DNA of 64,000 nt from Xestospongia muta (lineage: Eukaryota; Porifera; Demospongiae; Haplosclerida; Petrosiidae), in NCBI GenBank assembly GCA_963693285.1, contig OY848924.1, positions 6,593,842 to 6,657,841 of the forward strand, given 5' to 3'. Both the position numbers and the translations under genes were made by a program. Shown in pieces: positions 12,526 through 24,572 of the stretch. Numbering within the stretch: the first letter of the stretch is position 1; every line of letters begins with the position of its first letter. The notes beneath the pieces were generated by a model that was given only the letters and a program-made list of their open reading frames with translations, ran no database searches and had not been told where the DNA came from.

Positions 12526-12810
12526 ACTAGTTCTTCAAGTTTATTACATCAGTTACCAATATCAAGTAAGTATATAGAAATATAAACAGATACAGAGACA
12601 GCATTGTTTTTGAAATGATTGTGTTTGCATTTATATGACACGTAACATTTCATCAGATAATAATTTGAAATTTGGATAGTGTCAATAGGCATTCATAAAT
12701 TGACATCAAGGGTACTATTTTAAGGCTATGTTCATACATAGTAACATACTGTTACTGTATATGGATGATAGTATTTTCACCTTATAAGATTGTGTATGCA
12801 ATGAATAATC

Positions 12811-13024
12811 TCACACATGCAATCATTGATTGTTATAACATGTGATCACTGTGAATTTCATCATAAATATGTGTTAATTACGTACATCAAAAGTATATAG
12901 TAAAACAGATTACACACAAATACATCATCTTGGTCTTCTTAATTACTTAATCTGCCACACTTACCATTTCTTTAGTTCAGTCATTAAGCCCTTTTTAGTG
13001 AGTTTTGACTTGTAAATTTATAGA
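12811..13024 (+). promoter_or_regulatory. Upstream module of Rho-like pseudogene 2
   Basis: This is a full-length copy of the module shared by the Rho-like units: a cacatgcaatcattgattg start, atgtgatcactgtgaattt, tacatcaaaagtatatag, a cacacaaatacatc stretch, and cttaccatttctttagttcag about 40 nt before the start position. The conservation, greater than in neighbouring intergenic DNA, suggests a promoter or 5-prime UTR, but no core promoter element is certain. Confidence 0.5.
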
Positions 13025-14465
13025 ATACAGGCTATTAAATGTGTTGTCGGTGATATGTAAGTTTTATAAATATATGCATATAAGATGTTTCTACAAATAT
13101 GTACTATAAGAGGACTGATAAAACAACCCAGTCTGGCAGGAAGTCCGTACTATGTTGTGTATTATGATACTGATCCTAATTAACTATACACAATAACATA
13201 TGGACTTCCTGCTGGACAAATAGTCACTGTGTAAAACAAAGATAATAAGTTCCTTTTTTGTAGAGGTGCAGATAAAACTGAATTGTTGATCAGTTATACA
13301 ACAAACGCATTTCCAAAAGAGTATATACCAAAGTTTAAGTCATCATGTAACACACACACACATACATTCAATATTGTTATCAACATATATTGAAATCACT
13401 AAATCATATGCTACAATTAATGATAATATGTAGGTTTGATAGCTATAGCACAAATGTAATGGTTGATGGTAAACCTATCAGTTTGGGACTATATGACACA
13501 TCAGGTACTATAGCTACAAGATTTTGTTGACTAATTGGATGTCTGATATGTTTATATAGGTGGTGAGGATTATGATACAATAAGACCTTTATCTTATCCT
13601 CAAACAGTGAGTAGCATAATTATCATATTTTATTCTAATATAAAAAGTTTTATATGTTGTATTAATATTCCATGGTTTTTATTAAGTATTATAAATAATT
13701 ATAATTCAAAAGCTACTTAGCAACAAACATTACTATATTTACAATGTCAATTAGAATTGGAATTTTATTTTCTCAGGATGTGTTCATGTTACTATTTTCA
13801 ATTGTTTCACCTGCATCATTTGAAAATATTAGGACAAAGGTACTTAAAACATAGTTATAAGTTGTATTAATAGTTTTATATATGCTAGTGGTATCCAGAA
13901 GTTTCTCACCATTGTCCAAACACTCCAATCATTCTGGTTAGTACTAAACTTGATTTATGTGATGATAAGGACACAATTGAGAAACTTAGAGAGAGAGGAC
14001 TAAACCCAGTGTTATATGAAGAGGTATATGTTCCCTTTACATGTTAATTACTGAATTTAATGATGATATACAAGTTGTGTATTCATATTAATTCCTGTAG
14101 GTCATATTATTTACATGCTATTAACCACTTCTTATTGTTTATATGATTATATAATATAATATAAAATATAGTATTATTATGGAATTTAGTGTCAAGTCTG
14201 AATATGGTTAGTTTAGTCAAATCTTGCTTTGGTTGGAAGCAATCAAGAATCATGATTAAAGACCCACAGTTTATCTTACAGGCAACTGTACATATACTTT
14301 GCATACATGTATATATGTGCTGTACTTTTCTATAGGGTCTTCAGATGATGAAGGAAATTGGTGCAATAAAGTATTTAGAGTGTTCAGCTCTTACTCAAAA
14401 AGGATTTAAAACTATTTTTGATGAAGCAATTCGCGTAGTCCTTCAACCGATGAAAAAAAAGTAAC
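13025..14465 (+). pseudogene. Rho-like pseudogene 2 (start codon and a splice donor lost)
   Basis: The seven Rho exons are present at 13025-13056, 13264-13334, about 13435-13504, 13560-13606, 13778-13840, 13889-14023 and 14336-14465. The initiator is ATA instead of ATG, exon 1 lacks one valine codon, and the exon 2 donor reads ttaagt where the paralogs have gtaagt. The P-loop is altered to GADKTE. DTSG, TKLD and CSALT are readable. The frame closes with TAA at 14463-14465, directly where the fusion genes splice on to the Rab-like half. It is a decayed stand-alone Rho-like copy. Confidence 0.75.
13130..13218. mobile_element. Inverted-repeat element in Rho intron 1
   Basis: The arms tctggcaggaagtcc and ggacttcctgctgg face each other across about 50 nt. 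The same element lies in intron 1 at 26409-26490, 30133-30215, 37469-37568 and 61230-61330. Intron 1 of gene 6 (50596-50699) lacks it, so it inserted during expansion of the family or was lost there. Confidence 0.55.
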
Positions 14466-14701
14466 TCAAACAGGCTAAAATATATTATGTACATACATAA
14501 TATATTTTAACTCATTTGAGGTACTTCTTTTATCATTAGGATAAAAGGGACATAAACTGTTTTTGAAATATATAATCTGATGTCTATGTATTGTTTAGCT
14601 TTTTGAACAAGATTTTTTACTGTTAAAAAAACTAATTATTTTGTTTATAATTTATGTTACATGTGAATATTTTATGAATATTTTATGATTATTTTGGTAC
14701 A

Positions 14702-15092
14702 TAGGCGTAGGAAACAGGGGGGCTCCGGGGGCTGGAGCCCCCCTAGATTTTTTGGGCTTACTAACCTAGCTTGTATGTCCAGTGCCTAGCTCTAGCATGC
14801 ATAATGATGTACTAACTGGGCGCGGTTGCCAATTTGAATAATTGATTGTGTGCACTAATTAGAGTAGAGTTGTGTCACACGTTTTAGCACATGTCATGAG
14901 ATGGCTTGTATTGAAAGGACAACTAAAGCTGAGTTTTACTCCTGCCAAGAAAGGAAATAGCACTCGGGATCTGGGATCTATTCAAATCCAAGAGGCTGCT
15001 GAGAGTAAGAGTGAGTGTGCATTGTCAATATCTTTGCTTATTAGAGCCCCCCTACCCTAAATTAGGGTGGTTCTTGGTATAACTTGCCTATG
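14702..15092. mobile_element. GC-rich nonautonomous repeat element
   Basis: Base composition changes sharply at 14702. The left end has cataggcgtagg and a run of G (aggggggctccgggggctgg). The right end has agagcccccctacc and gcctatgatg, roughly the inverse. The left boundary cuts the 3-prime flank unit that otherwise follows Rho copies (ttttggtac here, against ttctggtaaatc at 27958). I see no transposase. The 62-codon frame at 14872 lies wholly inside the element and is not supported as a gene. Confidence 0.5.
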
Positions 15093-15171
15093 ATGACATC
15101 ATGTATGACATCATGTGACATCATAATTGTGTTATAGGGATTAAAATAGTATGCATTCTAGGTAATACTTG

Positions 15172-17276
15172 TATTACAGGTAATATAGATAATACTGTTA
15201 TTATAGGTGATACTGGTATTGTAAGTAATACTGGTATTGTAGGTAATTCTGGTAATGTTGGTAATACTGGTATTGTAGGTAATACAGGTATTGTTGGTAT
15301 TATAGGTAATACTGGTATTATTGGTAAAACAGGTATTATAGGTAATACTGGTAATGTTGGTAATACTGGTATTGTAGGTAATACAGGTATTGTTGGTATT
15401 ATAGGTAATACTGGTATTGTTGGTAATACAAGTATTATAGGTAATACTGGTATTGTTGGTAATACAGGTATCATAGGTAATACTGGTAATGTTGGTAATA
15501 CTGGTATTGTTGGTAATACTGGTATTGTAGGTAATTCTGGTAATGTTGGTAGTAATGGTATTGTAGGTAATACAGGTATTGTTGGTATTGTTGGTAATAC
15601 AGGTATCATAGGTAATACTGGTAATGTTGGTAATACTGGTATTGTAGGTAATTCTGGTAATGTTGGTAATACTGGTATTGTAGGTAATACAGGTATTGTT
15701 GGTAATACAGGTATCATAGGTAATACTGGTAATGTTGGTAATACTGGTATTGTTAGTAATACTGGTATTGTAGGTAATTCTGGTAATGTTGGTAATACTG
15801 GTACTGTAGGTAATTCTGGTAATGTTGGTAATACTGGTATTGTAGGTAATACAGGTATTGTTGGTATTGTTGGTAATACAGGTATCATAGGTAATACTGG
15901 TAATGTTGGTAATACTGGTATTGTAGGTAATTCTGGTAATGTTGGTAATACTGGTATTGTAGGTAATACAGGTATTGTTGGTATTGTTGGTAATACAGGT
16001 ATCATAGGTAATACTGGTAATGTTGGTAATACTGGTATTGATGGTAATACTGGTATTGTAGGTAATTCTGGTAATGTTGGTAATACTGGTATTGTAGGTA
16101 ATACAGGTATTGTTGGTATTATAGGTAATACTGGTATTGTTGGTAAAACAGGTATTATAGGTAATACTGGTAATGTTGGTAATACTGATATTATAGGTAA
16201 TACAGGTATTGTTGGTATTATAGGTAATACTGGTATTGTTGGTAATACAAGTATTATAGGTAATTCTGGTAATGTTGGTAATACTGGTATTGTAGGTAAT
16301 ACTGGTATTGTAGGTAATACAGGTATCATAGGTAATTCTGGTAATGTTGGTAATACTGGTATTGTTGGTAATATCTGGTAATGTTGGTAATACTGGTATT
16401 GTAGGTAATACAGGTATTGTTGGTATTGTTGGTAATACAGGTATCATAGGTAATACTGGTAATGTTGGTAATACTGGTATTGTTGGTAATACTGGTATTG
16501 TTGGTATTGTTGGTAATGCAGGTATCATAGGTAATACTGGTAATGTTGGTAATACTGGTATTGTTGGTAATACTGGTATTGTAGGTAATTTGGTAATGTT
16601 GGTAATACAGGTATTGTAGGTAATACAGGTATTGTTGGTATTGTTGGTAATACAGGTATCATAGGTAATACTGGTAATGTTGGTAATACTGGTATTGTTG
16701 GTAATACTGGTATTGTAGGTAATTCTGGTAATGTTGGTAATACTGGTATTGTAGGTAATACAGGTATTGTTGGTATTATAGGTAATACTGGTATTGTTGG
16801 TAAAACAGGTATTATAGGTAATACTGGTAATGTTGGTAATACTGGTATTGTAGGTAATACAGGTATTGTTGGTATTATAGGTAATACTGGTATTGTTGGT
16901 AATACAAGTATTATAGGTAATTCTGGTAATGTTGGTAATACAAGTATTATAGGTAATACTGGTAATGTTGGTAATACTGGTATTGTTGGTAATACTGGTA
17001 TTGTAGGTAATACTGGTGTTATAAGTATTATCGGTAATACTGGTATTGTTGGTAATACAGGTATGTAGGTAAGACAGGTATTGTTGGTAATACTGGTATT
17101 ATAGGTATTATAGGTGATACTGGTAATGTTGGTAATACTGGTATTATTGGTAATACTGGTATTGTTGGTAATACTGGTATTATTGGTAATACTGGTATTG
17201 TAGGTATTACTGGTATTGTTGGTATTATAGGTAATAGTGGTATTGTAGGTAATGCTGGTATTGTTGGTAATACTGT
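15172..17276 (+). repeat. Minisatellite, 9-bp period, forward orientation
   Basis: About 2.1 kb consists almost only of 9-bp units such as GGTAATACT, GGTATTGTA, GGTAATGTT and GGTATCATA, arranged in higher-order blocks of roughly 100-150 bp. On the forward strand it encodes Gly-X-Y triplets (GNTGIV) resembling collagen, but the frame is repeatedly broken. On the reverse strand it gives proline-rich frames of 402 and 456 codons that arise from the repeat. A shorter copy in the opposite orientation lies at 25205-25590, on the far side of the two genes in between. Confidence 0.9.
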
Positions 17277-17414
17277 GTATTTTTTTAACTTTTCACATTA
17301 ATAATAATAGAAGAGTACTGCCTACTATGTGATTTGTTTCATTCTACTAATTATATTATAACTCAAATTATAAGAAAATTGTCTGTATATTACTGATTTT
17401 TTCTTCATTTTTTT

Positions 17415-20297
17415 CTACAATTCATTGTTTGTATTCCAATCAAGTTGATTTCTGCACAGCCATTGAAAGTTAGCTAGATTTTTTTGGTGCATGGCGAGAA
17501 ATGTACTTATGTCCCGTTCATTCTTATGACTGAGAGGTAAAGTAGGACTGGACAATGTTGTTGTGGCCAAAATGTGTCCATATAATTTTGAAATATTTTC
17601 TGGAGTAGGTTCTATTGCTTCTTCCTCACAGTAAACCAGTACATTTTCCAAAACAAAAAACTCCATGATAGTTAATGGTCCTGCTGATAATTGTTCCAGT
17701 TTAACATCTGCAAATTCAATACTACTTAGCTGACGAAACATTTGCCATTCATGCTTTCTCCTTTTGCGTTGATGGGTTTCATGTACTACTCTTTTTCCAA
17801 GTTTGTTACCACAGTTCTTGCAACGACAATATTCTGAACAGGCTCTTTTGTTTTTCAAGCAATGACAGCGGATTACTGTTGTATACTTACACTTTATTTC
17901 TTGACAGTGGAGTTTGTCTTCTTTGTCATTTTTTCCACAGCTACATGTCAGATGCATCTTTGGAGTCTGGTCACCTTTACTCTTACTGAGTACCCCATCA
18001 TAATGTCCAGAGCCATACTGTGTAAATGCTACCATAATTGGCATAGCAATTGTCTGCATTCGTGGTGATATACAGAAAACTGGATGGCACTCAATGGATG
18101 AAAATACTATTATGGTAGTTTGAAGAGCATTTGATAATGCTAAAATCATTGTGTCTGCTAGGTCCCCGTAGTAAAATCCAGAGGATAGAAACTTGGAAGC
18201 TTCCTGCTGAATATCCACACCAGGCACGAAGTCTTGATAGTAACAATAATTTTCAGTCCATTCAGCTACAGCAAGATGTCTAAGTTGAGTTGCTATGGCT
18301 TGCACATCCATTGATGGATCAATTCCACAAGATAGTAGAAACTGTTTGTTTTCATATGTTAGGTTTGTACTGTTGGTGATCAGACCAAAAGCAACAGCTG
18401 TAAAACAGCAATTGCCATCTCCTTCAATTTCATGTTTGCACATGTTCCAAGCATCTAATACACCAGTTAGACGTTTCTCATGTGTCATACAACTCTGATT
18501 TGTATTGTTATCCAAACTGTGGAAGTACATTGATGGCACCCCGGACATAAATGGCATCATTCGGTAGGAGAAGGTTTGTGAATGATCAGAAATTTGCTGC
18601 ATGTGTTTTGCGACATCAGTTGAATACTGTGCGTTCTTCACTATTCGGTGAATATCTGTAATGGATATTGTAAAACAATCATCGCCATCACCAGTGAAAT
18701 ATAATAAACTCTCCGAATCATCACCTTTTGTTATCAAGTCATCTATTTTGATTCTCATCCACTGGTCTCGTGGTCCATAACCATCTCTTCCTACAATTCC
18801 AAATGAACCTGATACCATTTGTGCAGGTTTGCATTTTGTTGCTAATGTGGCAGACAGTGACTTAGATGCTTTAGGTAACTTTTTACAGTTATGCTTGTAC
18901 AATAGAATTGTCAAAATAGCATATGCTAAAGGAAGTCCAATTCGACCTGCATGACTAAAGTGGGGATTGATATACCGATGTAAAGCCTCATTATAATTGG
19001 TTCCACCACCAGGTTCTATATCTGATAGGCAACCATGTCTGATATGAACCTGCAAAGAGTATATTTGCTCCATAACCTTTTCATTTAGAATTTTATGTCC
19101 ATTGTGCTCAGCATTTTTCCACTTTGTGACAAAGTTTTCTATGTTTACCAGAATTTGTTCAGAAGTGGGTGTACTCATTGTCCTTTTTTGTCCAATATCA
19201 CTTGGCTTTCTAAAAATCATTTTGAAATCATTCATACAGGTGAAAAACAGCAAATGCTTTTTTGACATAACTCGTGTTATACGTTGTATTGCATGAAATA
19301 TGTCTAACTTCACAATTGTGTCGTTTCCAAATATTGACTTGAGCTTGGACCGAACATGACAACAGTTGTCAACATATATTGTCAAATGGGTGCCTTCAGA
19401 AACTTTGATTCTTTCTTTTAGACTACACAATAGAGGTTGCACTTCATCAATTGAGGTTGAGTTGGTAAACTGCCAAGTTACAACTTCACCTTCTTCATTC
19501 AACACCATAAGCACACTGCCATACTGGGTGACCCACCTTCCATCAGGTCGTAAATATCCAATATTTGATGCCACCTTAAATGTGTGGTCTAAACGGATAC
19601 TTTTTGTTATGGATAAATTCATCATATGGGCAGTATAAATGTCTTCATTTTGTTGAAAATGTATGATAAAACATCGTGCAATAATGTCATTAGATGGAAA
19701 TGGTTGTGCTATGGAAGAAACAGAGGTTGAGGCAGTGAGGGAATCAATCTCTGACTGTGTCAATTCTTTACCAATGCACCTGCACTCTTTCATTAATTTC
19801 AGAATTAGTTCAGAAGCATACTCTTCTCGTAGGCTCTGAATATGTCGAGCAATTGCTTTTATATTTAAGCCTTCGTGAGCAAGACTAACAACACAATGTA
19901 CAAATATACGTGTAAATCCAGAACGGTGTAAAAGAAAGAATGGTAAGTGAGCTACACCAATCTTCTGAAGGATTAGAGGATCAGTAGAATATATTGTATG
20001 TTGTCCTTCAGTGCATTTATAAATGGCCCCTGCAAGTAATACTGTGTGTTGGATATCGTGCAAAAGTCTTGGTTGCTTGCCCTTGCTCTGACCACATGCC
20101 CACTCATGGAACTGAAGTTTTCCTTTACATTTGTCAACTGGACATGCTTCTAATGAATCTGTTAACAATGGAAATTGTATCAAAGGGTGCCAACAAATTA
20201 CATGTGGTAATATAAGGTGGTTGAGATCACTTGGTATGTCACTACATAACAAGGCTTGAAATGTTGGAGGCTGTATAATTGCTGTTATGTTCTGCAT
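17415..20297 (-). CDS. DDE-transposase-like protein with OTU protease and CXC domains
   Basis: A single uninterrupted frame of 960 residues, starting at 20297. Residues about 230-440 look like a DDE-type nuclease: LDHTFK (near 236), IYVDNCC (near 310) followed by LDIFHAI, and GTNYNEALHR (near 435) could supply D, D and E. Residues about 620-770 match an OTU cysteine protease, with GDGNCCF as the nucleophile loop and GSGHYDG as the histidine motif. Residues about 780-835 are a Cys-rich stretch like the tesmin/TSO1 CXC domain (CSCGK, CRCKNCG). No introns are present, unlike the neighbouring ATPase gene. An intact frame this long suggests recent activity or host use. The transposon superfamily is not certain from motifs alone. 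Confidence 0.8.
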   Translation of the reverse strand: MQNITAIIQPPTFQALLCSDIPSDLNHLILPHVICWHPLIQFPLLTDSLEACPVDKCKGKLQFHEWACGQSKGKQPRLLHDIQHTVLLAGAIYKCTEGQHTIYSTDPLILQKIGVAHLPFFLLHRSGFTRIFVHCVVSLAHEGLNIKAIARHIQSLREEYASELILKLMKECRCIGKELTQSEIDSLTASTSVSSIAQPFPSNDIIARCFIIHFQQNEDIYTAHMMNLSITKSIRLDHTFKVASNIGYLRPDGRWVTQYGSVLMVLNEEGEVVTWQFTNSTSIDEVQPLLCSLKERIKVSEGTHLTIYVDNCCHVRSKLKSIFGNDTIVKLDIFHAIQRITRVMSKKHLLFFTCMNDFKMIFRKPSDIGQKRTMSTPTSEQILVNIENFVTKWKNAEHNGHKILNEKVMEQIYSLQVHIRHGCLSDIEPGGGTNYNEALHRYINPHFSHAGRIGLPLAYAILTILLYKHNCKKLPKASKSLSATLATKCKPAQMVSGSFGIVGRDGYGPRDQWMRIKIDDLITKGDDSESLLYFTGDGDDCFTISITDIHRIVKNAQYSTDVAKHMQQISDHSQTFSYRMMPFMSGVPSMYFHSLDNNTNQSCMTHEKRLTGVLDAWNMCKHEIEGDGNCCFTAVAFGLITNSTNLTYENKQFLLSCGIDPSMDVQAIATQLRHLAVAEWTENYCYYQDFVPGVDIQQEASKFLSSGFYYGDLADTMILALSNALQTTIIVFSSIECHPVFCISPRMQTIAMPIMVAFTQYGSGHYDGVLSKSKGDQTPKMHLTCSCGKNDKEDKLHCQEIKCKYTTVIRCHCLKNKRACSEYCRCKNCGNKLGKRVVHETHQRKRRKHEWQMFRQLSSIEFADVKLEQLSAGPLTIMEFFVLENVLVYCEEEAIEPTPENISKLYGHILATTTLSSPTLPLSHKNERDISTFLAMHQKNLANFQWLCRNQLDWNTNNEL

Positions 20298-20322
20298 CCT
20301 ACATGGAAGATTAAATTATGAA

Positions 20323-20696
20323 GGGTCCACTATGGAAAACAAACTACGACAAAAGTAGACATAAAATTCATGATTGTTGCACAGTCTAAAATCATGATTT
20401 GACTGGAAATTCATGATTATTGCACTTTAATGATTCACAATTTTTCCCGTTAATTAATTCACGATTATTTCAATTATCTATTCAGGATTTTACAAACAAT
20501 TCATGATTCTTTCCACATCTTGGTTCTCAATTTAATCGGCAATGTTATATTTTCATAATAATCGTGAATACACGGTAAAATTGCGAAATCGCGAAGTGAA
20601 ATAATCGCTAATTTCTGGTGACACCGTATGTTTAGACAATGTGATAATCAATAATTTTATGTCTATTTTTGTCGTAGTTCGTATTCCATAGTCCAC
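20323..20696. mobile_element. MITE with TATGGAAWACRAACTACGAC ends
   Basis: The ends are inverse complements over about 45 bp: ctatggaaaacaaactacga at the left and tcgtagttcgtattccatag at the right, both extending through tagacataaaatt. The interior is made of short alternating motifs (tcatgatt, cgtgaatt, aattcacgatt). The same right end closes the arrays at 25715-26158 and 29232-29757. Confidence 0.75.
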
Positions 20697-20717
20697 TTCA
20701 CTTGTATTTTATTCATA

Positions 20718-20721
20718 CATA

Positions 20722-20753
<32 letters not shown>

Positions 20754-20757
20754 TTTA
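20718..20757. repeat. AT microsatellite
   Basis: A run of TA dinucleotides with a few interruptions, between the MITE and the 5-prime region of the ATPase gene. Confidence 0.8.
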
Positions 20758-21337
20758 TAATTTAAAAGGTATATACAAAGTAAATTATTTATCCAAATAA
20801 AAAGATAAAAAGATTAATAAAAGATTGTTACGATGTTAATTTATAATGGACTGTGATAGATCTTTCTATTATATTTCTAGTTCTATGTATATATAGAGCT
20901 AATATGACGGATATTCTTATTTTAAAATTACCTAGTCAACATCTGTAACAAGTACTTCTTCCATTCCTCTGGTATCTCTACACTCTCACTGCAATTGAAG
21001 ACAAGTATTAAGGTAGATGCAGTCAACATAAACTTTGAAAAGGAAGAAAAAGATCTCATAATTTCTCAGGACTAACTTCACTCACAAAATAGCGATGATA
21101 ATTAAAATATTGTAGGATACGTGGGTGTACGGATATACAATAATACTATATAATGTGAGTATGAGCGTGCATTGTTCAAAAACATTTAATTTTTCAGCTG
21201 GAGTCTCATCGAATTTCTATTTCAAGTTTTTGAGTGACGTTTGTCCTATATTTCAGGCTTCAGAACATATTTTTCAGCTACAGTTTCTTAGGACGAGTTA
21301 GTCCTATAATCTTCAGCTGCAGTGATTGAAAGTCACC
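20758..21337. other. Intergenic region upstream of the ATPase gene
   Basis: No exon is supported. Three short related motifs (tttttcagctggagt, tttttcagctacagt and tcttcagctgcagt at about 21190-21325) precede the ATG and may belong to the leader or promoter. Confidence 0.35.
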
Positions 21338-24300
21338 ATGTCGACGGAGAGCAACGTAGAGGTTGACTTACTTGAGAGTGAACACGAATCATCAACTCAG
21401 ACCAGAGCCCCAAGTAGAGGAGAAAGCGTCGAAAAAGAGACTCCAAACATTTCACGTGAGTCAATATATTGTGAATGCAAATTTATTATGCCCTGTGTTT
21501 AGTTTAGTCAATTTCATAAAAAATTGATAATTGATATATAAATATGTATGCACACACACATAATTATCAAATTACGACAGGTTTCCACAATGAAGACACA
21601 TTTGGTATATTGAAGAAAGGAAGGTATCATCCTGCCTCGGATTTTAACTTCGACCTAATTGCCGAAGTGATTTGCAGTGTACCAGCTAGTTCAGGATACT
21701 TTGTTCATTTGACTCCATGTCAAAGCAGCAACACCAGGTATAGTAATCTTTGGTAAGTAATGTTATTCACAACTCTGTATAGACCCTGTTACTTCACAGC
21801 CGACAGTACAAACAAAAAATCTGACTTTGTTAAATGTCTTAATTCCTCTTTTAAAGCAGCATGTCTCCAATGCAGTTTTTCCGACAAAGAGTTAGGGGAG
21901 TACATTCAATTCAGAAAGCGGAAAGCCACCAAGCTCCCAAGGAAATACGCGGTAGAAAAGGTTGGACTTCAACCGGATGGGTCGTGGGTCATGGGTAGCA
22001 TGACACATTTGTCATCAACAGGGGAAATTTTGGATGAGGGTTGTAGTCAGTACATATGGATAGGGCATGTCTATAATGGTCCTGGAGTAGCTTTGGACTG
22101 TGATCAATGCAGTATAGAATTACCATTAACAACAGACCCTCTTTGCAGCTTATTTGAAAGTTTACGAATTCACATGCAACACAACTTTTTACCATGTGTT
22201 ATGACTATCTCAGCCACTGTACTCGCTCTTCACTATCAGAGTGTGCTGAAGAAACTCAAGTTCTGCCCAATTCCCCTGGCATTTGGCAATTCGGCTACAG
22301 GCAAAACCACTGCCCTGCTATGTGGTCTAAGCTTACTGGGAGCTCAAGAATCTCGATTTTTTAGCAAAATCACTAAGGAGAAAATGCTTCAAATGTGTTC
22401 TTCCAGTAGTATCCCTCTAGAAGTTGACAACCCACAGTCTAAAAATGATATTAATAGGTTAATAATTGACCTATATAATGGAGCCAAGTCTGGGACAATG
22501 GGATATGGAGAAAGGAAGCCAACATCGACATGTGTAATTTCTGCTAATTTCACCACCATTGATCAGCAAAGGTCAGCTAAAGCTAGTACACGCTATAATG
22601 TTTTGAGGAAATTATTAAATATAGCAATTTGTATAGTATAGACATTTATTGATAATCCAAAGCTATTTAAGTCCAGTTATGTTTTAAATGAAGGCTCATC
22701 ATGAATTTACAATTTCTATTGTATCTTTGACACATCATGTCCTTCCTAATAAATCATAAAATCACAAAAGGATTTGATTTGCTTATGCACATATGCATAA
22801 CATGTTCTTGGTTTTCATCTGGTGATACAAGTACAAATTCTCTAATATATTTATAGATATGCCTCAAGATGTCTAATGATACAGTTCTCATCACCAGCAC
22901 TCAAACTGTCACTCTCAGATTACATGGAGCTAGCAGAACTATGGGAGAATTGTTCCACCTGTGTGGGATTTTGTGTGTCTCTCGGACAGCAATTTTTTAC
23001 TTCAGGTGTAAAGGAGGTTGATGACACAATTCTTCCTCACCTCTCTTCGTTAGCTGGAGATAACATAATACCAAGAGTTCTACCATCATACTCCATCCTA
23101 TATTGGTTTTCCTCACAGGTGAGCATTACATAAACAATTTGTTTTACACCTTATTGTCATGCCAAAGTACATTTTACTAGAATAAGTATCAGTGCTCATT
23201 AGTTTGATAGTCACAGGTGTAGTAGAAAGATGAGTATAATTATTTAGATGTGTTACATGGATATTCCATATATGGATGTGTTGAATTGATGTTAAATCAA
23301 TCCTCTATATTGTGCTGAATAAGCCTGTTGATGTGTTAAAACATCTGTCCATTGTGCTGAATAAGCCTGTTAAATGTCTATACAGTGTTGAATAAGCCTG
23401 TTGATATGTAAAATAAATCCTCTATAATTATTGTGTTAAACAAGCCTGACTAAATCTGTTGATGTCTATAAATTGTCTTTACAAAGAATTGAATGTGTTA
23501 CCACAATGACAACAAAAATAGCACTTTGGTAATAGTAATACTACTGAAATGCTATTTTTGTTTACATTGTGCTTGCCATATCAACTCATCTTTGAGTGGT
23601 ATTTAAAACATAATACTTACGTATGAGATTGCACATTATGGAATAAATATGCTATATTACAATTATACATTAATACCTTTGTATCCTTAATAGCTTTTGA
23701 AAGAAGCTAAAATGGATAGCATGAAAGAACTACTGGATACACACTTCAGTCAAGAAGTTCTTACCTGTGCCAGTCAGCTGCAATCAGATTCTCCTTGTGA
23801 CATTGAAAACAAGTCGAAGTCATTTAAGTTGGGTATCAACGACAGTGAAAAGTTTGGGGAAGAGTTATTAAAATGCATTGAAGGATTGCCAGCATCACAG
23901 GTGATTGATTGACAAGTTGTAACATGTTTATAGATATTCACTTATGATAGACCCTATGCATCAATATACCACTAAGTACATGTACAAGCATTAAATATGT
24001 TATAGCATTAAGTCATTTTAAAATTTAGAAATCCCTTTTCTAGGTAGTCACTTTCTTCCGTACCAACATTATCTATGACAAACATCCAGCATATTGTGTT
24101 TTGTTAAACAAGGTCCCTGGTTTAAGCATGGATGCCAAATGCACCATCCGATCATACCTGCATGACACTAAGAATGGCAAACATAACAATCCTCGACCAT
24201 TTTCAACTCCAGAGCTGGCTAGTAAAGGAATTGTAAGTTAACTTTTCAGAATGTACAAATGTACAGTTAGTATTTGGCTGTATTGCTAGTATATACATGG

Positions 24301-24572
24301 TAACTCATGAAATAGTGCAAACATAGTGCTGTATCTTCATTTCTTAGGTACCTACTGAATTTTCTCGGTTTAAAACTATTAAATGTACAGTTATATTGGC
24401 ATCAGCCTTTTCTATTCAACTCCCAAAGAAACTTGAAGCAGGTATAACTAAGTTACTACATTGTGTCGGTTGATTTAGCTTTTTTATAGCAACCTCATCA
24501 TCATCTACAACTGTTGAAGCCTCTTCACCCATAGAGAGTACATCTCAACTACCATTATGTCTCCATCCCTAA
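21338..24572 (+). CDS. P-loop ATPase, DUF927-like
   Basis: Eight exons join in frame to 632 residues: 21338-21455, 21581-21737, 21783-22571, 22857-23118, 23694-23900, 24044-24232, 24348-24441 and 24490-24572. The N-terminus is acidic and Ser/Thr-rich. Around residues 265-375 lies an ATPase core with Walker A GNSATGKTT, a possible Walker B at LEVDNP, and a sensor-like VISANF segment followed by QRYASR, which could be an arginine finger. The layout recalls the DUF927 ATPases, which are related to primase or packaging-type helicases. It faces away from the OTU/DDE gene and lies between the same inverted minisatellites, so both may belong to one mobile unit. The stop at 24570 is followed by a long open frame in another phase, so the C-terminus may be truncated. 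Family assignment is by motif resemblance only. Confidence 0.75.
23285..23480 (+). repeat. Intronic repeats of a GAATAAGCCTGTTGATGT motif
   Basis: Within the fourth intron of the ATPase gene, gctgaataagcctgttgat or a close variant occurs at least four times, with irregular spacers containing atcctctata. A small inverted repeat (acaaaaatagcac and tgctatttttgtt) follows at 23510-23565. Confidence 0.55.

Noticed and set aside
14872..15060. 62-codon frame as a gene.
   Set aside because: It lies inside a GC-rich repeat element, is short, and has no recognisable domain.
15121..16528. Reverse-strand frames of 402 and 456 codons (Pro/Leu/Ile and Asn/Thr/Ile repeats).
   Set aside because: They read through the 9-bp minisatellite, overlap in two frames, and consist only of repeat translation, with no unique sequence except short ends.
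16344..16619. Collagen-like Gly-X-Y frame on the forward strand.
   Set aside because: A 9-bp repeat starting with GGT necessarily gives glycine every third residue. The frame breaks within 91 codons and there is no signal peptide or unique flank.
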